DNA of 63,720 nucleotides, from NCBI GenBank assembly GCA_028293325.1, contig JAQGPA010000111.1:1-63720 (forward strand), given 5' to 3'. The translations under genes and the position numbers were made by a program. The DNA is from Pedosphaera sp. GTDB taxonomy: Bacteria; Verrucomicrobiota; Verrucomicrobiia; Limisphaerales; Pedosphaeraceae. Below the pieces are notes generated by a model. The model did no database searches. It was not told the DNA's origin and worked only from the letters and a program-made list of their open reading frames with translations. Below, in pieces: positions 28,228-37,955 of the stretch; the stretch's first letter is position 1, and each line of letters begins with the position of its first letter.

Positions 28228-29280
28228 ATGAAACAAAAAGCTTACGCCCGTGCGGGTGTGGATATCGACTTAGGCAATCGCGTTAAAGCCACGCTCCCTC
28301 AACTGCTCGCCTCCACGCATCGTCCCGAAGTGCTCGGGAAGGTGGGCGGCTTCGGCGGCCTCTTTGCACTCGATGTGAAGAAATACCGGCAACCCGTTCT
28401 GGTCTCCAGCGCCGATGGCGTGGGCACCAAATTGAAGCTGGCCTTTGCCATGGACAAACACGACACCATTGGCGAGGACCTGGTCAATCATTGCGTGGAT
28501 GACATTGCCGTCCTCGGCGCGGAACCGCTTTTTTTCCTGGATTACATTGGCACTGGCAAACTTAAACCGCACGTTTTCACGCAGCTCATCACGGGATTTG
28601 CCCGCGGCTGCGCAAAGAATAATTGCGCGCTCATTGGCGGCGAGACAGCGCAGATGCCGGGCTTTTACCAGCCTGGTGAATACGACGTCAGCGGCACCAT
28701 TGTCGGCGTGGTTGAAAAATCCAAAATGCTCGACGGCAAAACCATCAAGCCAGGCGATGCGGTGATCGGGCTGGCTTCGAGCGGGTTGCATACGAACGGC
28801 TATTCACTGGCACGCAAGATTTTCTTCGAGCGCATGAAACTTAAGCCGAAGAGCCGCGTGGCGGAACTCGCCGGCAGCATCGGGGACGAATTGCTCAAGG
28901 TGCATGTCAGTTATGGCCCGTTGGTGCAGCGATTGCTGAAGAAATTTAATGCCAAGGGCGCGGCACGAACCATTAAAGGGTTGGCGCACATAACCGGCGG
29001 CGGTTTCGTGGACAACATACCGCGCGTGTTGCCGAAGAATTGCGACGTCATCATCCGCAAAGGTTCATGGGACATGCTGCCCATCTTCCGGATCATCGAG
29101 GCCAAAGGCGGGGTGCCGGAGGAGGAACTTTACCAGGTTTTTAACATGGGCATTGGCATGACAATCATTCTCGCAGCGGACAAAGCGGAAGCGGTGCTAA
29201 AGTCCATTAAGGCCGCGCAGCAAAAGGCATGGTTGATTGGTGAGGTGGTTAAGGGCAGGGGCGAAGCGAGAGTAGTCTAA
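28228..29280 (+). CDS. purM: Phosphoribosylformylglycinamidine cyclo-ligase (AIR synthetase)
   Basis: 350 aa. Closes the imidazole ring of AIR from FGAM with ATP in purine synthesis. Family segments: YARAGVDIDLGN at the start, LVSSADGVGTKLKLAF, DDIAVLGAEPLFFLDY, GCALIGGETAQMPGFY-like (here NCALIGGETAQMP), AVIGLASSGLHTNGYSL, HITGGGFVDNIPRVLP and FNMGIGMT. Length is normal. It is followed after 4 bases by purD, so the two are one operon. Confidence 0.97.
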   Translation: MKQKAYARAGVDIDLGNRVKATLPQLLASTHRPEVLGKVGGFGGLFALDVKKYRQPVLVSSADGVGTKLKLAFAMDKHDTIGEDLVNHCVDDIAVLGAEPLFFLDYIGTGKLKPHVFTQLITGFARGCAKNNCALIGGETAQMPGFYQPGEYDVSGTIVGVVEKSKMLDGKTIKPGDAVIGLASSGLHTNGYSLARKIFFERMKLKPKSRVAELAGSIGDELLKVHVSYGPLVQRLLKKFNAKGAARTIKGLAHITGGGFVDNIPRVLPKNCDVIIRKGSWDMLPIFRIIEAKGGVPEEELYQVFNMGIGMTIILAADKAEAVLKSIKAAQQKAWLIGEVVKGRGEARVV

Positions 29281-29284
29281 TTGA

Positions 29285-30574
29285 ATGAAGCTTTTGGTCA
29301 TCGGCTCCGGAGGACGTGAGCACGCGCTGGTCTGGAAACTGGCGCAGTCACCGCATGTCAAACAGATGTGGTGCGCGCCGGGCAACGCCGGAATTGCCCA
29401 GGAACATCTGACTTCGAATCAGCCGGTCGAATGCGTCAACCTCAGCGCCGAAGACCTGCCCAAACTGCTTTCCTTTGCGCAGGAGAAGAAACCCGACCTG
29501 GTCGTGGTCGGGCCGGATAATCCGCTGGCGCTCGGCATTGTTGATTTGTTCCAACAGCATGGCTTGCGTATTTGGGGACCGAACCAAAAGGCGGCCCAGT
29601 TTGAATCATCCAAGGTTTTTTCCCAGAATTTCATGGAGAAATATGGGATTCCGACGGCTCAAGCCGGAACGTTTTCGGATGAACATTCAGCCAAGGCGTT
29701 CGCGACTTTGTTAGGGGGACGCTGCGCTGTGAAGGCGGATGGGTTGGCCTTGGGCAAAGGAGTGTTGATATGCAAAAGCGTGGCGGAGGCGAATCAGGCC
29801 ATTGACGAGATTTTGGTGAGCAAGGCTTTTGGCGTTGCCGGGGCGAAAATTGTCATTCAGGAGCTGCTGGAAGGAATGGAAATTTCTCTGCACGCGTTGT
29901 GTGATGGGAAAACAGCAAAATTGTTTCCCACCGCCCAGGATCATAAAAGGGCATTGGATGGAGATAGGGGCTTGAACACCGGCGGCATGGGAACTTACTC
30001 GCCAGCGCCATTCCTGAATGACGCACAACTTGCCGACGTTGGCCGCCAAATCCTAAACCCGTGGCTCAAAGGCTGTGCCGCCGAAGGACTGGATTTTCGC
30101 GGTATTATTTATCCGGGCGTGATGTTGACGAAGGAAGGGCCAAAGGTCATCGAATTCAACGCCCGATTTGGCGATCCGGAAGCACAGGTATATCTTACCC
30201 GGTTGGAAAACGATTTAGTGGAACTATTGGATGCCAGCGTCAACGGCACCCTCGACAAAATGGAATTGCGGTGGAGCCCAATGACTTCGGTCTGCGTGGT
30301 CATGGCTTCGGCGGGTTATCCGGGCGCTTATGCCAAGGGAAAACCCATCGCGGGCTTGACCGAGGCGGGCCAATTGCCGCATACAAAGGTGTTCCATGCC
30401 GGGACGACGGGCAGTGGGAAGACCATCCTCACGAACGGTGGCCGTGTGGTGGGTGTGACGGCTTGGGCGGCAGACCTGCCCCGCGCACGGGCGGCAGCTT
30501 ACACGGCAGTTGAGAAAATACAATTCGACGGCGCGCAATTTCGACACGATATTGCCGCCAAAGCACTGGGGTAA
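29285..30574 (+). CDS. purD: Phosphoribosylamine-glycine ligase (GAR synthetase)
   Basis: 429 aa, ATP-grasp enzyme joining phosphoribosylamine and glycine in purine synthesis. The N-terminal domain reads KLLVIGSGGREHALVWKLAQSP. Other segments are VVVGPDNPLALGIVD, the ATP-grasp part CAVKADGLALGKGVLIC, QDHKRALDGDRGLNTGGMGTYSP, the metal-binding IEFNARFGDPEAQV and the C-terminal HAGTTGSG...GGRVVGVTAWA. Length and order are standard. Coupled to purM just upstream. Confidence 0.97.
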   Translation: MKLLVIGSGGREHALVWKLAQSPHVKQMWCAPGNAGIAQEHLTSNQPVECVNLSAEDLPKLLSFAQEKKPDLVVVGPDNPLALGIVDLFQQHGLRIWGPNQKAAQFESSKVFSQNFMEKYGIPTAQAGTFSDEHSAKAFATLLGGRCAVKADGLALGKGVLICKSVAEANQAIDEILVSKAFGVAGAKIVIQELLEGMEISLHALCDGKTAKLFPTAQDHKRALDGDRGLNTGGMGTYSPAPFLNDAQLADVGRQILNPWLKGCAAEGLDFRGIIYPGVMLTKEGPKVIEFNARFGDPEAQVYLTRLENDLVELLDASVNGTLDKMELRWSPMTSVCVVMASAGYPGAYAKGKPIAGLTEAGQLPHTKVFHAGTTGSGKTILTNGGRVVGVTAWAADLPRARAAAYTAVEKIQFDGAQFRHDIAAKALG

Positions 30575-30606
30575 AAGGAGTTTACCCGCTGGCCGAAAAA
30601 TAATTT

Positions 30607-31713
30607 ATGAAGTTTTTACGACAATTAATATTAAGCGCTGGAGTCATCTCACTGCTGGCGCATCCGCTTGAAACGAAGGCCGACGCCACCAACACGCCGC
30701 CTGATTTCAAGGAAGTGTATGATTTAATCCGCACCCATCTCGCCGGTGCAAGCCCGGGTGATCTGGATCGCGCCGCCGTGCAGGGCTTGGTGTCTCAACT
30801 CCATTCCAAGGTTTCGCTTGTCTCGGGTCCCTCCGGAACCAATACCCCAGCGGATGCGCCATTATTGGCAAAACCGGCGCTGTATGATGGTCCCATTGGG
30901 TATCTGCGCATCCAGCAAGTGGGGGATGGCTTGGCCGATCAGATAACCTCCGCCTACAAGGAATTGAACCGCGGCACCAATCAACTCAAGGGACTGGTTC
31001 TAGATTTACGCTTTGCCGACGGCCATGATTATGCCACCGCCGCATCTGTGGCAGATTTGTTCCTGGCCAAGGAGGCGCCGCTGCTGGATTGGGGCAATGG
31101 TGTTGTCCGGTCCAAAGCCAAATCCGGCGCCATCACGATTCCTGTGGCCGTGCTGGTGAACCAGCAGACCTCGGCTGCCGCCGAAGCGCTCGCTGCGGTT
31201 TTACGCCAGACGGACAGGGGATTGATCTTGGGCAGCAATACGGCAGGCGAAGCAAACATCGACCAGGAATTCCCCTTAAAAAATGGCCAACATCTGCGTA
31301 TCGCCACCGCCACAATCAAGTTGGGTGATGGCGAAACCCTCTCCGCCAATGGAGTCACGCCCGACATTCAAGTGAGCGTCAATCCTGAAGATGAAAAAGC
31401 CTACTTTGCCGATCCTTTCAAGGAAATCAGCAAGCCCTCGAATCTGCTGGCAAGCTTGAGCGGTTCGTTGAGCGGCTCGTCAACCAATGGGACCAGCGTC
31501 TCCAACCGCCCGCCTCGCACACGCATCAGCGAGGCAGACTTGATTCGTGAGCGCAAGGCGGACCCAGGCAAGGAAATTGGCTATGAACCGCCGTCGTCGC
31601 GGTCAGCGTCGGAAGCGGAAACCGACAAACCTATCATCCGGGACCCTGTGCTCGGCCGTGCGTTGGACTTGATCAAGGGACTTTCAGTCCTTGGGTCGTC
31701 CCACCCGTCCTGA
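30607..31713 (+). CDS. Exported S41 (tail-specific protease)-like protein, probably lacking the catalytic lysine
   Basis: 368 aa with an N-terminal signal segment (LILSAGVISLLAHPLETKA). Residues ~95-260 resemble the catalytic core of S41/CtpA peptidases: GPIGYLRIQQVGDGLADQI, GLVLDLRFADG, then PVAVLVNQQTSAAAEALAAVL (Ser where the nucleophile normally lies) and RGLILGSNTAGEAN. In CtpA-type enzymes the last segment reads G-x-x-T-x-G-K; here the Lys position is Glu. No PDZ domain is visible. The C-terminal ~100 residues are low-complexity and polar. It may be an inactive relative, or use a different Ser mechanism. It follows purD after 32 bases. Confidence 0.6.
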   Translation: MKFLRQLILSAGVISLLAHPLETKADATNTPPDFKEVYDLIRTHLAGASPGDLDRAAVQGLVSQLHSKVSLVSGPSGTNTPADAPLLAKPALYDGPIGYLRIQQVGDGLADQITSAYKELNRGTNQLKGLVLDLRFADGHDYATAASVADLFLAKEAPLLDWGNGVVRSKAKSGAITIPVAVLVNQQTSAAAEALAAVLRQTDRGLILGSNTAGEANIDQEFPLKNGQHLRIATATIKLGDGETLSANGVTPDIQVSVNPEDEKAYFADPFKEISKPSNLLASLSGSLSGSSTNGTSVSNRPPRTRISEADLIRERKADPGKEIGYEPPSSRSASEAETDKPIIRDPVLGRALDLIKGLSVLGSSHPS

Positions 31714-31767
31714 TTTCGCGGTTGACGATTTCTCTCACTCGCCGCAAGTTGACATTGTTAATCAGTA

Positions 31768-33939
31768 ATGAAAACCATCCTTTTTGTTTGCACGGGAAAT
31801 GTTTGCCGCAGCCCCATGGCTGAGGGCATTTTTCGCCATATCATGAAAGGGCGGCGGGATTTCCAGGTCATGTCCGCGGGCATTGGCGCCATGCAGGGCC
31901 AACCGCCCAGTCCTTACGCGGTCCAGGCTGTCCGGGAACTGGGCATCGATATTTCCAAACAACGCAGCCGCATGCTCACTGCGGAGCTGGTTCAGGAGGC
32001 CGATTTTATCTTCGGCATGACCCACAGCCATGTGGACACCGTTTTCCTGCTCTATCCGCAGGCGGCGGAGAAAACTTTTCTGCTGCGTGAATTTGACGAT
32101 ACGCTCGATATATTCGAGAAAGACATCAGTGATCCCATTGGCGGTTCACTCGAAGTTTATCTGAATTGCCGGGACCAAATTGAACAGGGGATTGCTTCGC
32201 TGCTGAGATTTATCGATCAGGGAGAGGCAATTGCCGCACCAGATCAAATCGCAGGACCGACTGTCACCTTTGCGTTGGGAGCCGATCATGGCGGTTTTGA
32301 GCTGAAAGAGATTTTGAAGAAGTATCTCACCAGCGAAGGCATCAGTCTCCTGGATGTGGGGACGCATTCCAATCTTTCGACTGATTACCCGGACTATGCC
32401 CAGGCCGTGGCGGAAAATATCGTTGGCCATCGCGCCGAGATCGGTTTGCTGGTTTGCACGACCGGCGTTGGCATGTGCATGGCTGCGAACAAAGTGCCCG
32501 GCATCCGGGCGGCGCAGGTTTTTGACGAGCCGATGGCGCTGCTCGCCCGACAGCACAACAATGCCAATATTCTTTGTTTGGGGGCCAAAATCACCCCACC
32601 CGACCTCGCTAAAAAAATCGTGGACGCCTTCCTCAGCGCGCATTTCGAAGGCGGCCGTCATGAACGCCGCGTAAATAAAATGGAAAACATTGCTTCAGAC
32701 CCAGAACTGCAACTCAAAGCCGTCGATCCCGAAATTGCCCTGGCCATCGCCCACGAACGGCAGCGCCAGCAGCAGAACATCGAATTGATCGCCAGTGAAA
32801 ACTTTACCAGCCCCGCCGTCATGGAGGCGCAGGGGTCGGTGCTCACCAACAAATACGCCGAGGGCTATCCCAAGAAGCGTTGGTACGGTGGTTGCGAAAA
32901 CGTGGATACGGTGGAGCAACTCGCCATTGCGCGCGCGCGAAAGCTGTTCGGAGCCGAGCATGCCAATGTACAGCCGCATTCCGGCAGCGGCGCCAACATG
33001 GCGGTCTATTTTGCCTTTCTAAAGCCGGGCGACAAAATGCTGACGATGGACCTCACGCATGGCGGCCACCTGACCCATGGCAACAAGGCCAATTTTTCCG
33101 GCAAATTTTTCGAAATCGTTCATTACGGCGTCCGCAAGGATGACGAACGGATTGATTACGACCTGCTCGCGAAGCTGGCGCGGGAGCACCGGCCCAAGAT
33201 GATTACGGTCGGCGCGAGCGCCTATCCACGGATCATTGATTTTGCGCGACTCGGAGAGATTGCCCGTGAAGTCGGCGCGCTGATGCTGGCGGATATTGCC
33301 CATATCGCGGGTCTCGTGGCGACCGGGCTGCATCCCAGTCCCATCGGGCATGCTGATTTTGTGACCACCACCACGCATAAAACCTTGCGCGGTCCGCGTG
33401 GCGGGTTGATCCTGTGCAAGGAACAATATGCCAAGGAAATTGATTCCCAGACATTCCCCGGGATTCAGGGCGGGCCACTCATGCATGTGATTGCAGCCAA
33501 GGCAGTTTGCTTTCAGGAAGCTTTGCAGCCAAGCTTTAAGACGTATCAGGAACAAATCATCAAGAACGCCCGCGCTCTGGCCGAGGGGATGAAGCGCAAT
33601 AGCTACCGGCTCGTCAGTGGCGGAACCGATAACCATTTAATGCTCGTCGATGTCGGCGCGCGCGGCCTTACCGGCAAGGACTGCCAGTTGGCCCTCGATG
33701 AAGCCGGCATTACCGTCAACAAGAACACCATTCCGTTTGAGACGCGTTCCCCCTTCCAAGCCAGCGGTATCCGGCTGGGAACGCCGGCGGTGACCACCCG
33801 CGGGATGAAGGAGCAGGAGATGGCGGCCATTGCGGACATGATCAGTGAAGTGCTGATGGATATTAAGAACCTTGACACTCTCGCCGAGGTGCGCCATCGT
33901 GTTCATGAATTAACTGCAAGATTTCCCTTGCCGTATTGA
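31768..33939 (+). CDS. Fusion: LMW protein-tyrosine phosphatase + ribose-5-phosphate isomerase B + serine hydroxymethyltransferase
   Basis: A single 723-aa frame with three complete enzymes. Residues 1-150 are a low-molecular-weight phosphatase (P-loop [14 protein letters not shown]; late Asp in SDPIGG). Residues 166-303 are RpiB ([50 protein letters not shown], ending [12 protein letters not shown]). Residues 305-723 are GlyA ([41 protein letters not shown] lysine in [14 protein letters not shown], then [12 protein letters not shown]). The RpiB end and GlyA start are joined without a linker. An internal ATG at 32680 opens the GlyA part, so separate GlyA could also be made. Pentose phosphate and one-carbon metabolism are thus linked to a phosphatase resembling those that act on arginine- or tyrosine-phosphorylated proteins. 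No frameshift is needed to read the fusion. Confidence 0.93.
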   Translation: MKTILFVCTGNVCRSPMAEGIFRHIMKGRRDFQVMSAGIGAMQGQPPSPYAVQAVRELGIDISKQRSRMLTAELVQEADFIFGMTHSHVDTVFLLYPQAAEKTFLLREFDDTLDIFEKDISDPIGGSLEVYLNCRDQIEQGIASLLRFIDQGEAIAAPDQIAGPTVTFALGADHGGFELKEILKKYLTSEGISLLDVGTHSNLSTDYPDYAQAVAENIVGHRAEIGLLVCTTGVGMCMAANKVPGIRAAQVFDEPMALLARQHNNANILCLGAKITPPDLAKKIVDAFLSAHFEGGRHERRVNKMENIASDPELQLKAVDPEIALAIAHERQRQQQNIELIASENFTSPAVMEAQGSVLTNKYAEGYPKKRWYGGCENVDTVEQLAIARARKLFGAEHANVQPHSGSGANMAVYFAFLKPGDKMLTMDLTHGGHLTHGNKANFSGKFFEIVHYGVRKDDERIDYDLLAKLAREHRPKMITVGASAYPRIIDFARLGEIAREVGALMLADIAHIAGLVATGLHPSPIGHADFVTTTTHKTLRGPRGGLILCKEQYAKEIDSQTFPGIQGGPLMHVIAAKAVCFQEALQPSFKTYQEQIIKNARALAEGMKRNSYRLVSGGTDNHLMLVDVGARGLTGKDCQLALDEAGITVNKNTIPFETRSPFQASGIRLGTPAVTTRGMKEQEMAAIADMISEVLMDIKNLDTLAEVRHRVHELTARFPLPY

Positions 33940-34095
33940 GTAAAGTAAAGAATCCTTAAGTTGTAATCCCCGGTTGGTAAAACCGCTCCGATTTGAATTG
34001 TTTATAATCCGGCTCGTCCAACCCGCTGTCGCGCTAGTTTAGCTAACGGATGTTTATCTCCTGCCGCGACGAAAAAATTAACGCTATCTATTTAT

Positions 34096-35586
34096 ATGCC
34101 TCCCAAAGTCAGCGCCAAAAAGGCCGCCAAACCTAAACGACCCAAGCTAAACTCCAAGTTGCCCCAGGATGCCGGCATGCCCGTCTCCAACGGCAACGGT
34201 GAAACCGACAATTCCATTGCGCCTTCTGATCCGATGGAATTGCGTCCCCCCACGCGTCCGGTTGAAGCGCGTCCGGAGGATGAAAAGAACGAAGAGCTCC
34301 CGGCCGCCAGCCGTGATGTCATCGCGGCCTCAATGAACATTGCCAAGTTGCAGGCCATGTCGATGACCGACCTGAACAACATGGCGAAGGAACTGGGCGT
34401 GGAAAACTTCGGCACCATGCGCAAGCACGAGGTCATTTTCCACATTCTGCAAAAGAACGCCGAACGCAGTGGCGTGCTCTTTTCCGAAGGGGTGTTGGAA
34501 GTGCTTTCCGAAGGCTTCGGCTTCCTCCGTTCGCAAAGCTTTAATTATCTGCCGTGCCCGGAGGACATCTATGTCTCTCCTTCCCAGATCCGGCGGTTTG
34601 ATCTGCAAACCGGCAACCTGGTCGCTGGCCAAATTCGCCCGCCCAAGGACAAGGAACGTTTCTTCGCCCTGCTCAAGGTGGAAGCAGTGGACACCGAAGA
34701 TCCGGACAAGGCCAAGGACAAAACCCATTTTGACAATCTCACGCCGCTTTTCCCGAACCGGCGGTTTCTGCTGGAGACCGCCTCGGACGAGCTTTCGACC
34801 CGCGTGCTCGACCTGGTTTGCCCGATTGGCAAGGGAACCCGCGGTTTGATTGTGGCGCCGCCGCGCACCGGCAAAACGGTGTTGATGCAAAAGCTGGCCA
34901 ACGCAATTCTCAAGAACAATCCGGAAGCCTATCTGTTCATCCTGCTCATCGACGAGCGGCCGGAAGAAGTCACCGACATGGAGCGTAGTTGCAAACCAGC
35001 GGAAGTGATTAGTTCAACCTTCGACGAACCACCCGAACGGCATGTGCAAGTGGCGGAAATGGTCATCGAGAAGGCCAAGCGCATGGTTGAGCACAAGCGG
35101 GATGTGGTCATCCTGCTCGATTCCATCACCCGACTGGCCCGCGCCTACAACACGGTGCAGCCGCATTCGGGCAAGATTCTCTCCGGCGGTGTGGATGCCA
35201 ACGCGTTGCACAAACCGAAGCGGTTTTTCGGCGCGGCGCGTAACATCGAAGAAGGCGGCTCACTGACCATTATTGCCACGGCGTTGGTCGATACGGGTTC
35301 GCGCATGGATGAAGTTATTTTTGAAGAATTCAAGGGCACGGGCAACATGGAAGTGCATTTAGACCGCCATTTGGTGGACCGGCGCATATTCCCTTCGATC
35401 AATATCGAGCTGTCCGGCACCCGCAAAGAAGAATTGCTCTATCATCCGGACGAGTACAACAAGGTGGTGGTGCTGCGTCGCGCGCTGACCGGTGTGCCAC
35501 CGGTTGAGGCCATGGAATTGATGCTCAATAAGCTCAAGAAGACGGGCAGCAATATCGAGTTCCTGCTAGGTATGGCTGTCAGCTAG
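34096..35586 (+). CDS. rho: Transcription termination factor Rho
   Basis: 496 aa. A hexameric RNA helicase that ends transcription of untranslated RNA. The N-terminal ~70 residues are a Lys/Pro-rich and acidic extension not found in short Rho proteins. Then come the Rho N-terminal helices ([22 protein letters not shown]), the RNA-binding cold-shock-like domain ([24 protein letters not shown]), Walker A in [14 protein letters not shown], Walker B in [16 protein letters not shown], the Q-loop region [14 protein letters not shown] and the R-loop region [15 protein letters not shown]. Closely followed by a large hairpin. Confidence 0.97.
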   Translation: MPPKVSAKKAAKPKRPKLNSKLPQDAGMPVSNGNGETDNSIAPSDPMELRPPTRPVEARPEDEKNEELPAASRDVIAASMNIAKLQAMSMTDLNNMAKELGVENFGTMRKHEVIFHILQKNAERSGVLFSEGVLEVLSEGFGFLRSQSFNYLPCPEDIYVSPSQIRRFDLQTGNLVAGQIRPPKDKERFFALLKVEAVDTEDPDKAKDKTHFDNLTPLFPNRRFLLETASDELSTRVLDLVCPIGKGTRGLIVAPPRTGKTVLMQKLANAILKNNPEAYLFILLIDERPEEVTDMERSCKPAEVISSTFDEPPERHVQVAEMVIEKAKRMVEHKRDVVILLDSITRLARAYNTVQPHSGKILSGGVDANALHKPKRFFGAARNIEEGGSLTIIATALVDTGSRMDEVIFEEFKGTGNMEVHLDRHLVDRRIFPSINIELSGTRKEELLYHPDEYNKVVVLRRALTGVPPVEAMELMLNKLKKTGSNIEFLLGMAVS

Positions 35587-35604
35587 GCAGTGTGATGGTG
35601 CTTT

Positions 35605-35646
35605 TGACATGGCGCATCCGGAATAAAACCCGGATTCGCCATGTCA
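35605..35646. terminator. Large near-perfect hairpin after rho
   Basis: TGACATGGCG and CGCCATGTCA form a 10-bp outer stem. Inside it CCGG/CCGG extends the stem around an A/T-rich loop. It starts 19 bases after the rho stop and is followed by CTTTTGG, a weak U-tract. Probably an intrinsic terminator or a 3'-end protecting structure. Confidence 0.65.
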
Positions 35647-35752
35647 CTTTTGGAGAGTGCTCATTTTCCTGAACAAGATTTGCTGTATAAATGTCAAAAT
35701 AGGCCAACAACAACGGCTTGTGGCATCCGTTGGGATGAAGTAGATAGATAAA

Positions 35753-36787
35753 GTGAATTTTCTAAGGTGCGTTCCTAAAATCACATTGCCAAGGCGATGG
35801 GGATTCTTTTTTCTGCTCGGATTGGCTCTGGCAGGTTGTCGGCGGGAGGAAATTCGCGTTTACGTTGCCCCCAAGGATACTGCACCGACTCAAATGGCTG
35901 ATGCGTCGGAAGTGAAAAGCAAGCCACGCCCGCAACTGGGTTGGAAGTTGCCGTCAGGCTGGAAGGAAGCCGCCGCTAACGATATCAGCCTAGCCAACTT
36001 CATTGTGCCCGGTTCGGAAGGCAGGGAAGCCCAGTTGAGCATCACGCAATTGGCCAACTTGTCGGGCAGAGATGCGATGATAGTCAACATGTGGCGCGCG
36101 CAGGCGGGGTTAGGAGAGTTAAGCGACGAGGAGGCACTCAAACAATTTCAACCTGTCCAAATCGGGACGGAGCAGGGAAATCTTTTCGAGGTATCAGGAA
36201 AAGCGAAGAGTGGAATATCAATGCGAATCCTGACTGCTTTTGTGCATCACCCCGATGGAAGTTGGTTCTACCGGCTCTCCGGTGATTCCGCACTCGTGGC
36301 GGAGCAGAAACCAATCTTCATTGAATTTTTGAAGTCCATCCAAATCAAGGAGGCCGCGCCTGGACAGCCGGAGGCAGCCGTGGCCAGCGAATTTAACTGG
36401 TCGGTTCCCGCTCAATGGAAGACAGTGGCTCCGGGACAAATGCAGGTCGCGCGGTTCGCCGTGCCGAACCAAGGCAGCGCGAAGGCGGAGGTTTTCGTGA
36501 GTGTTTTTCCATCGGATACCGGCGGGACACTGGCGAATGTGAACCGCTGGCGGAAGCAAATCGGTTTGGGACCGGTGGAGGAAAAGGATTTGGCGTCCCT
36601 GGTTGCACCGCTTGACCCGGCCAATCCAGAAGCCATCTTGGTGGACATGGCTAATAATGGCAAAAGACTGGTTGGGGCCGTTGTGGCGCGCGATGGCAGG
36701 TATTGGTTCTATAAATTGATCGGCGATGACACGGCAGTAACCCCGGAAAAGGCGTCGCTCATTGCCTTTGCCAAATCCAAACCCTGA
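35753..36787 (+). CDS. Lipoprotein upstream of the cytochrome c biogenesis genes
   Basis: 344 aa from a GTG start. The lipobox is LALAGC after a basic/hydrophobic leader (RRWGFFFLLGLALAGC), so the protein should be anchored through Cys. The rest contains two similar ~130-aa halves. Each starts with a W-x-[LV]-P-x-x-W segment (LGWKLPSGWKEAA and FNWSVPAQWKTVA), continues with a strand like AQLSITQL or AEVFVSVFP, then a MW/NRWR-QAGLG helix and a final DGSWFYRLSGD or DGRYWFYKLIGDD. The halves look like an internal duplication. The function is unknown. It ends 1 base before the resB start, so it probably belongs to that operon and may assist cytochrome assembly. Confidence 0.8.
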   Translation: MNFLRCVPKITLPRRWGFFFLLGLALAGCRREEIRVYVAPKDTAPTQMADASEVKSKPRPQLGWKLPSGWKEAAANDISLANFIVPGSEGREAQLSITQLANLSGRDAMIVNMWRAQAGLGELSDEEALKQFQPVQIGTEQGNLFEVSGKAKSGISMRILTAFVHHPDGSWFYRLSGDSALVAEQKPIFIEFLKSIQIKEAAPGQPEAAVASEFNWSVPAQWKTVAPGQMQVARFAVPNQGSAKAEVFVSVFPSDTGGTLANVNRWRKQIGLGPVEEKDLASLVAPLDPANPEAILVDMANNGKRLVGAVVARDGRYWFYKLIGDDTAVTPEKASLIAFAKSKP

Positions 36788-36788
36788 C

Positions 36789-37955
36789 ATGCTCGACCGC
36801 ATCATTAAATTTTTTACTTCGCTCCGGCTGACGGTGGTCTGCCTTGGCTTCGCGGTGTTGCTAGTGTTCTTTGGCACCCTGGCTCAGGTCAATGAAGGAC
36901 TTTACCTGGCGCAGGCACGCTGGTTCCGCAGTCTGATTGTTTGGTGGGGACCGGAGGGAGCAAGCTGGCACATCCCCATTTTCCCGGGCGGTTACCTGAT
37001 TGGTGGTGTCTTGCTGTTGAATCTGATTGCCGCCCATATCAAGCGTTTTCAACTCACCTGGAAAAAACTAGGCATTCACATAACGCATACGGGTATTATT
37101 TTATTGCTGGTAGGCCAATTAGCGACGGACCTGCTTTCACACGAAACCCAGATTCATTTCTCGGAGGGGGAAACCAAGAAGTATGCGGAAAGTTCCCGCG
37201 GCAATGAACTGGTATTCATGACCGATGCTGCGACTCCCGGCCAGGATGAAGTTGTTTCCATTCCTGAATCACTCCTGCAAAGAGGCGACGAGATAAGACA
37301 GGAGAAGCTGCCTTTCGTGGTACGAGTCAAAGAATATTATCTCAATGCCGAGCTTCGCCAACGCGGCCCCGTGGTGGATACGGGTGCTCCTCCGGCCACA
37401 CAAGGCATCGGACTTCAGGCAGTCGTTACTCCGGTTCCTGAAACCAGGGACCCGGAGAAGCGCAACCTGCCCTCCGCCGTCATCGAATTAGTTGGCCCGC
37501 AAGGCTCGCTGGGCACTTGGCTCGTGTCCACGGTGTTATCAGAACCACAGGAGTTCACGCTCGGCGACAAAACCTGGCGCGTGGTGCTGCGTTGGGAGCG
37601 GCAATACCTGCCTTATACGGTGCAGTTGCTCAAGACCACACATGATGTTTACGCCGGCACCGATATTCCCAAAAACTTCCAGAGCCGCATTCGTATTGAA
37701 AATCCCGGTAAACGGGAAAATCGCGAAGTGGATATCTACATGAATAGTCCGCTCCGTTATGAAGGATTGACTTTTTACCAATATCAGATGGGACGGGATG
37801 AAGTGGATGCCAACCGCGGTTCCAGCACCTTGCAAGTGGTGAGAAATCCGAGTTGGCTGACTCCCTATGTGGGTTGTCTCATGGTGGGTGGGGGAATGAT
37901 GGTACAATTTCTGATGCATCTGGTTGGATTTGTTTCAAAACGGAGGACTGCATGA
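36789..37955 (+). CDS. resB: ResB-like cytochrome c biogenesis protein (system II)
   Basis: About 388 aa from the ATG at 36789. Four membrane helices are visible: three in the first third (LTVVCLGFAVLLVFFGTLA, IPIFPGGYLIGGVLLLNLIAAHI, THTGIILLLVGQLATDLL) and one at the C-terminus (GCLMVGGGMMVQFLMHLVGFV). Between them lies a large extracytoplasmic part with the ResB-type segment PLRYEGLTFYQYQM. With CcsA it forms the heme-delivery complex that attaches heme to CxxCH proteins outside the membrane. The stop overlaps the next ATG (ATGA), so resB and ccsA are coupled. A client, the diheme oxidoreductase, is encoded at 4110-7616. Confidence 0.88.
   Translation: MLDRIIKFFTSLRLTVVCLGFAVLLVFFGTLAQVNEGLYLAQARWFRSLIVWWGPEGASWHIPIFPGGYLIGGVLLLNLIAAHIKRFQLTWKKLGIHITHTGIILLLVGQLATDLLSHETQIHFSEGETKKYAESSRGNELVFMTDAATPGQDEVVSIPESLLQRGDEIRQEKLPFVVRVKEYYLNAELRQRGPVVDTGAPPATQGIGLQAVVTPVPETRDPEKRNLPSAVIELVGPQGSLGTWLVSTVLSEPQEFTLGDKTWRVVLRWERQYLPYTVQLLKTTHDVYAGTDIPKNFQSRIRIENPGKRENREVDIYMNSPLRYEGLTFYQYQMGRDEVDANRGSSTLQVVRNPSWLTPYVGCLMVGGGMMVQFLMHLVGFVSKRRTA

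Noticed and set aside
31714..31767. Glycine riboswitch before the GlyA fusion
   Set aside because: The gap is only 54 bases, too short for an aptamer, and the first domain encoded is a phosphatase.
37853..37951. Longer CcsA start overlapping resB
   Set aside because: It would overlap the last resB helix by about 100 bases; the ATG at 37952 overlaps by ATGA and begins a normal membrane helix.
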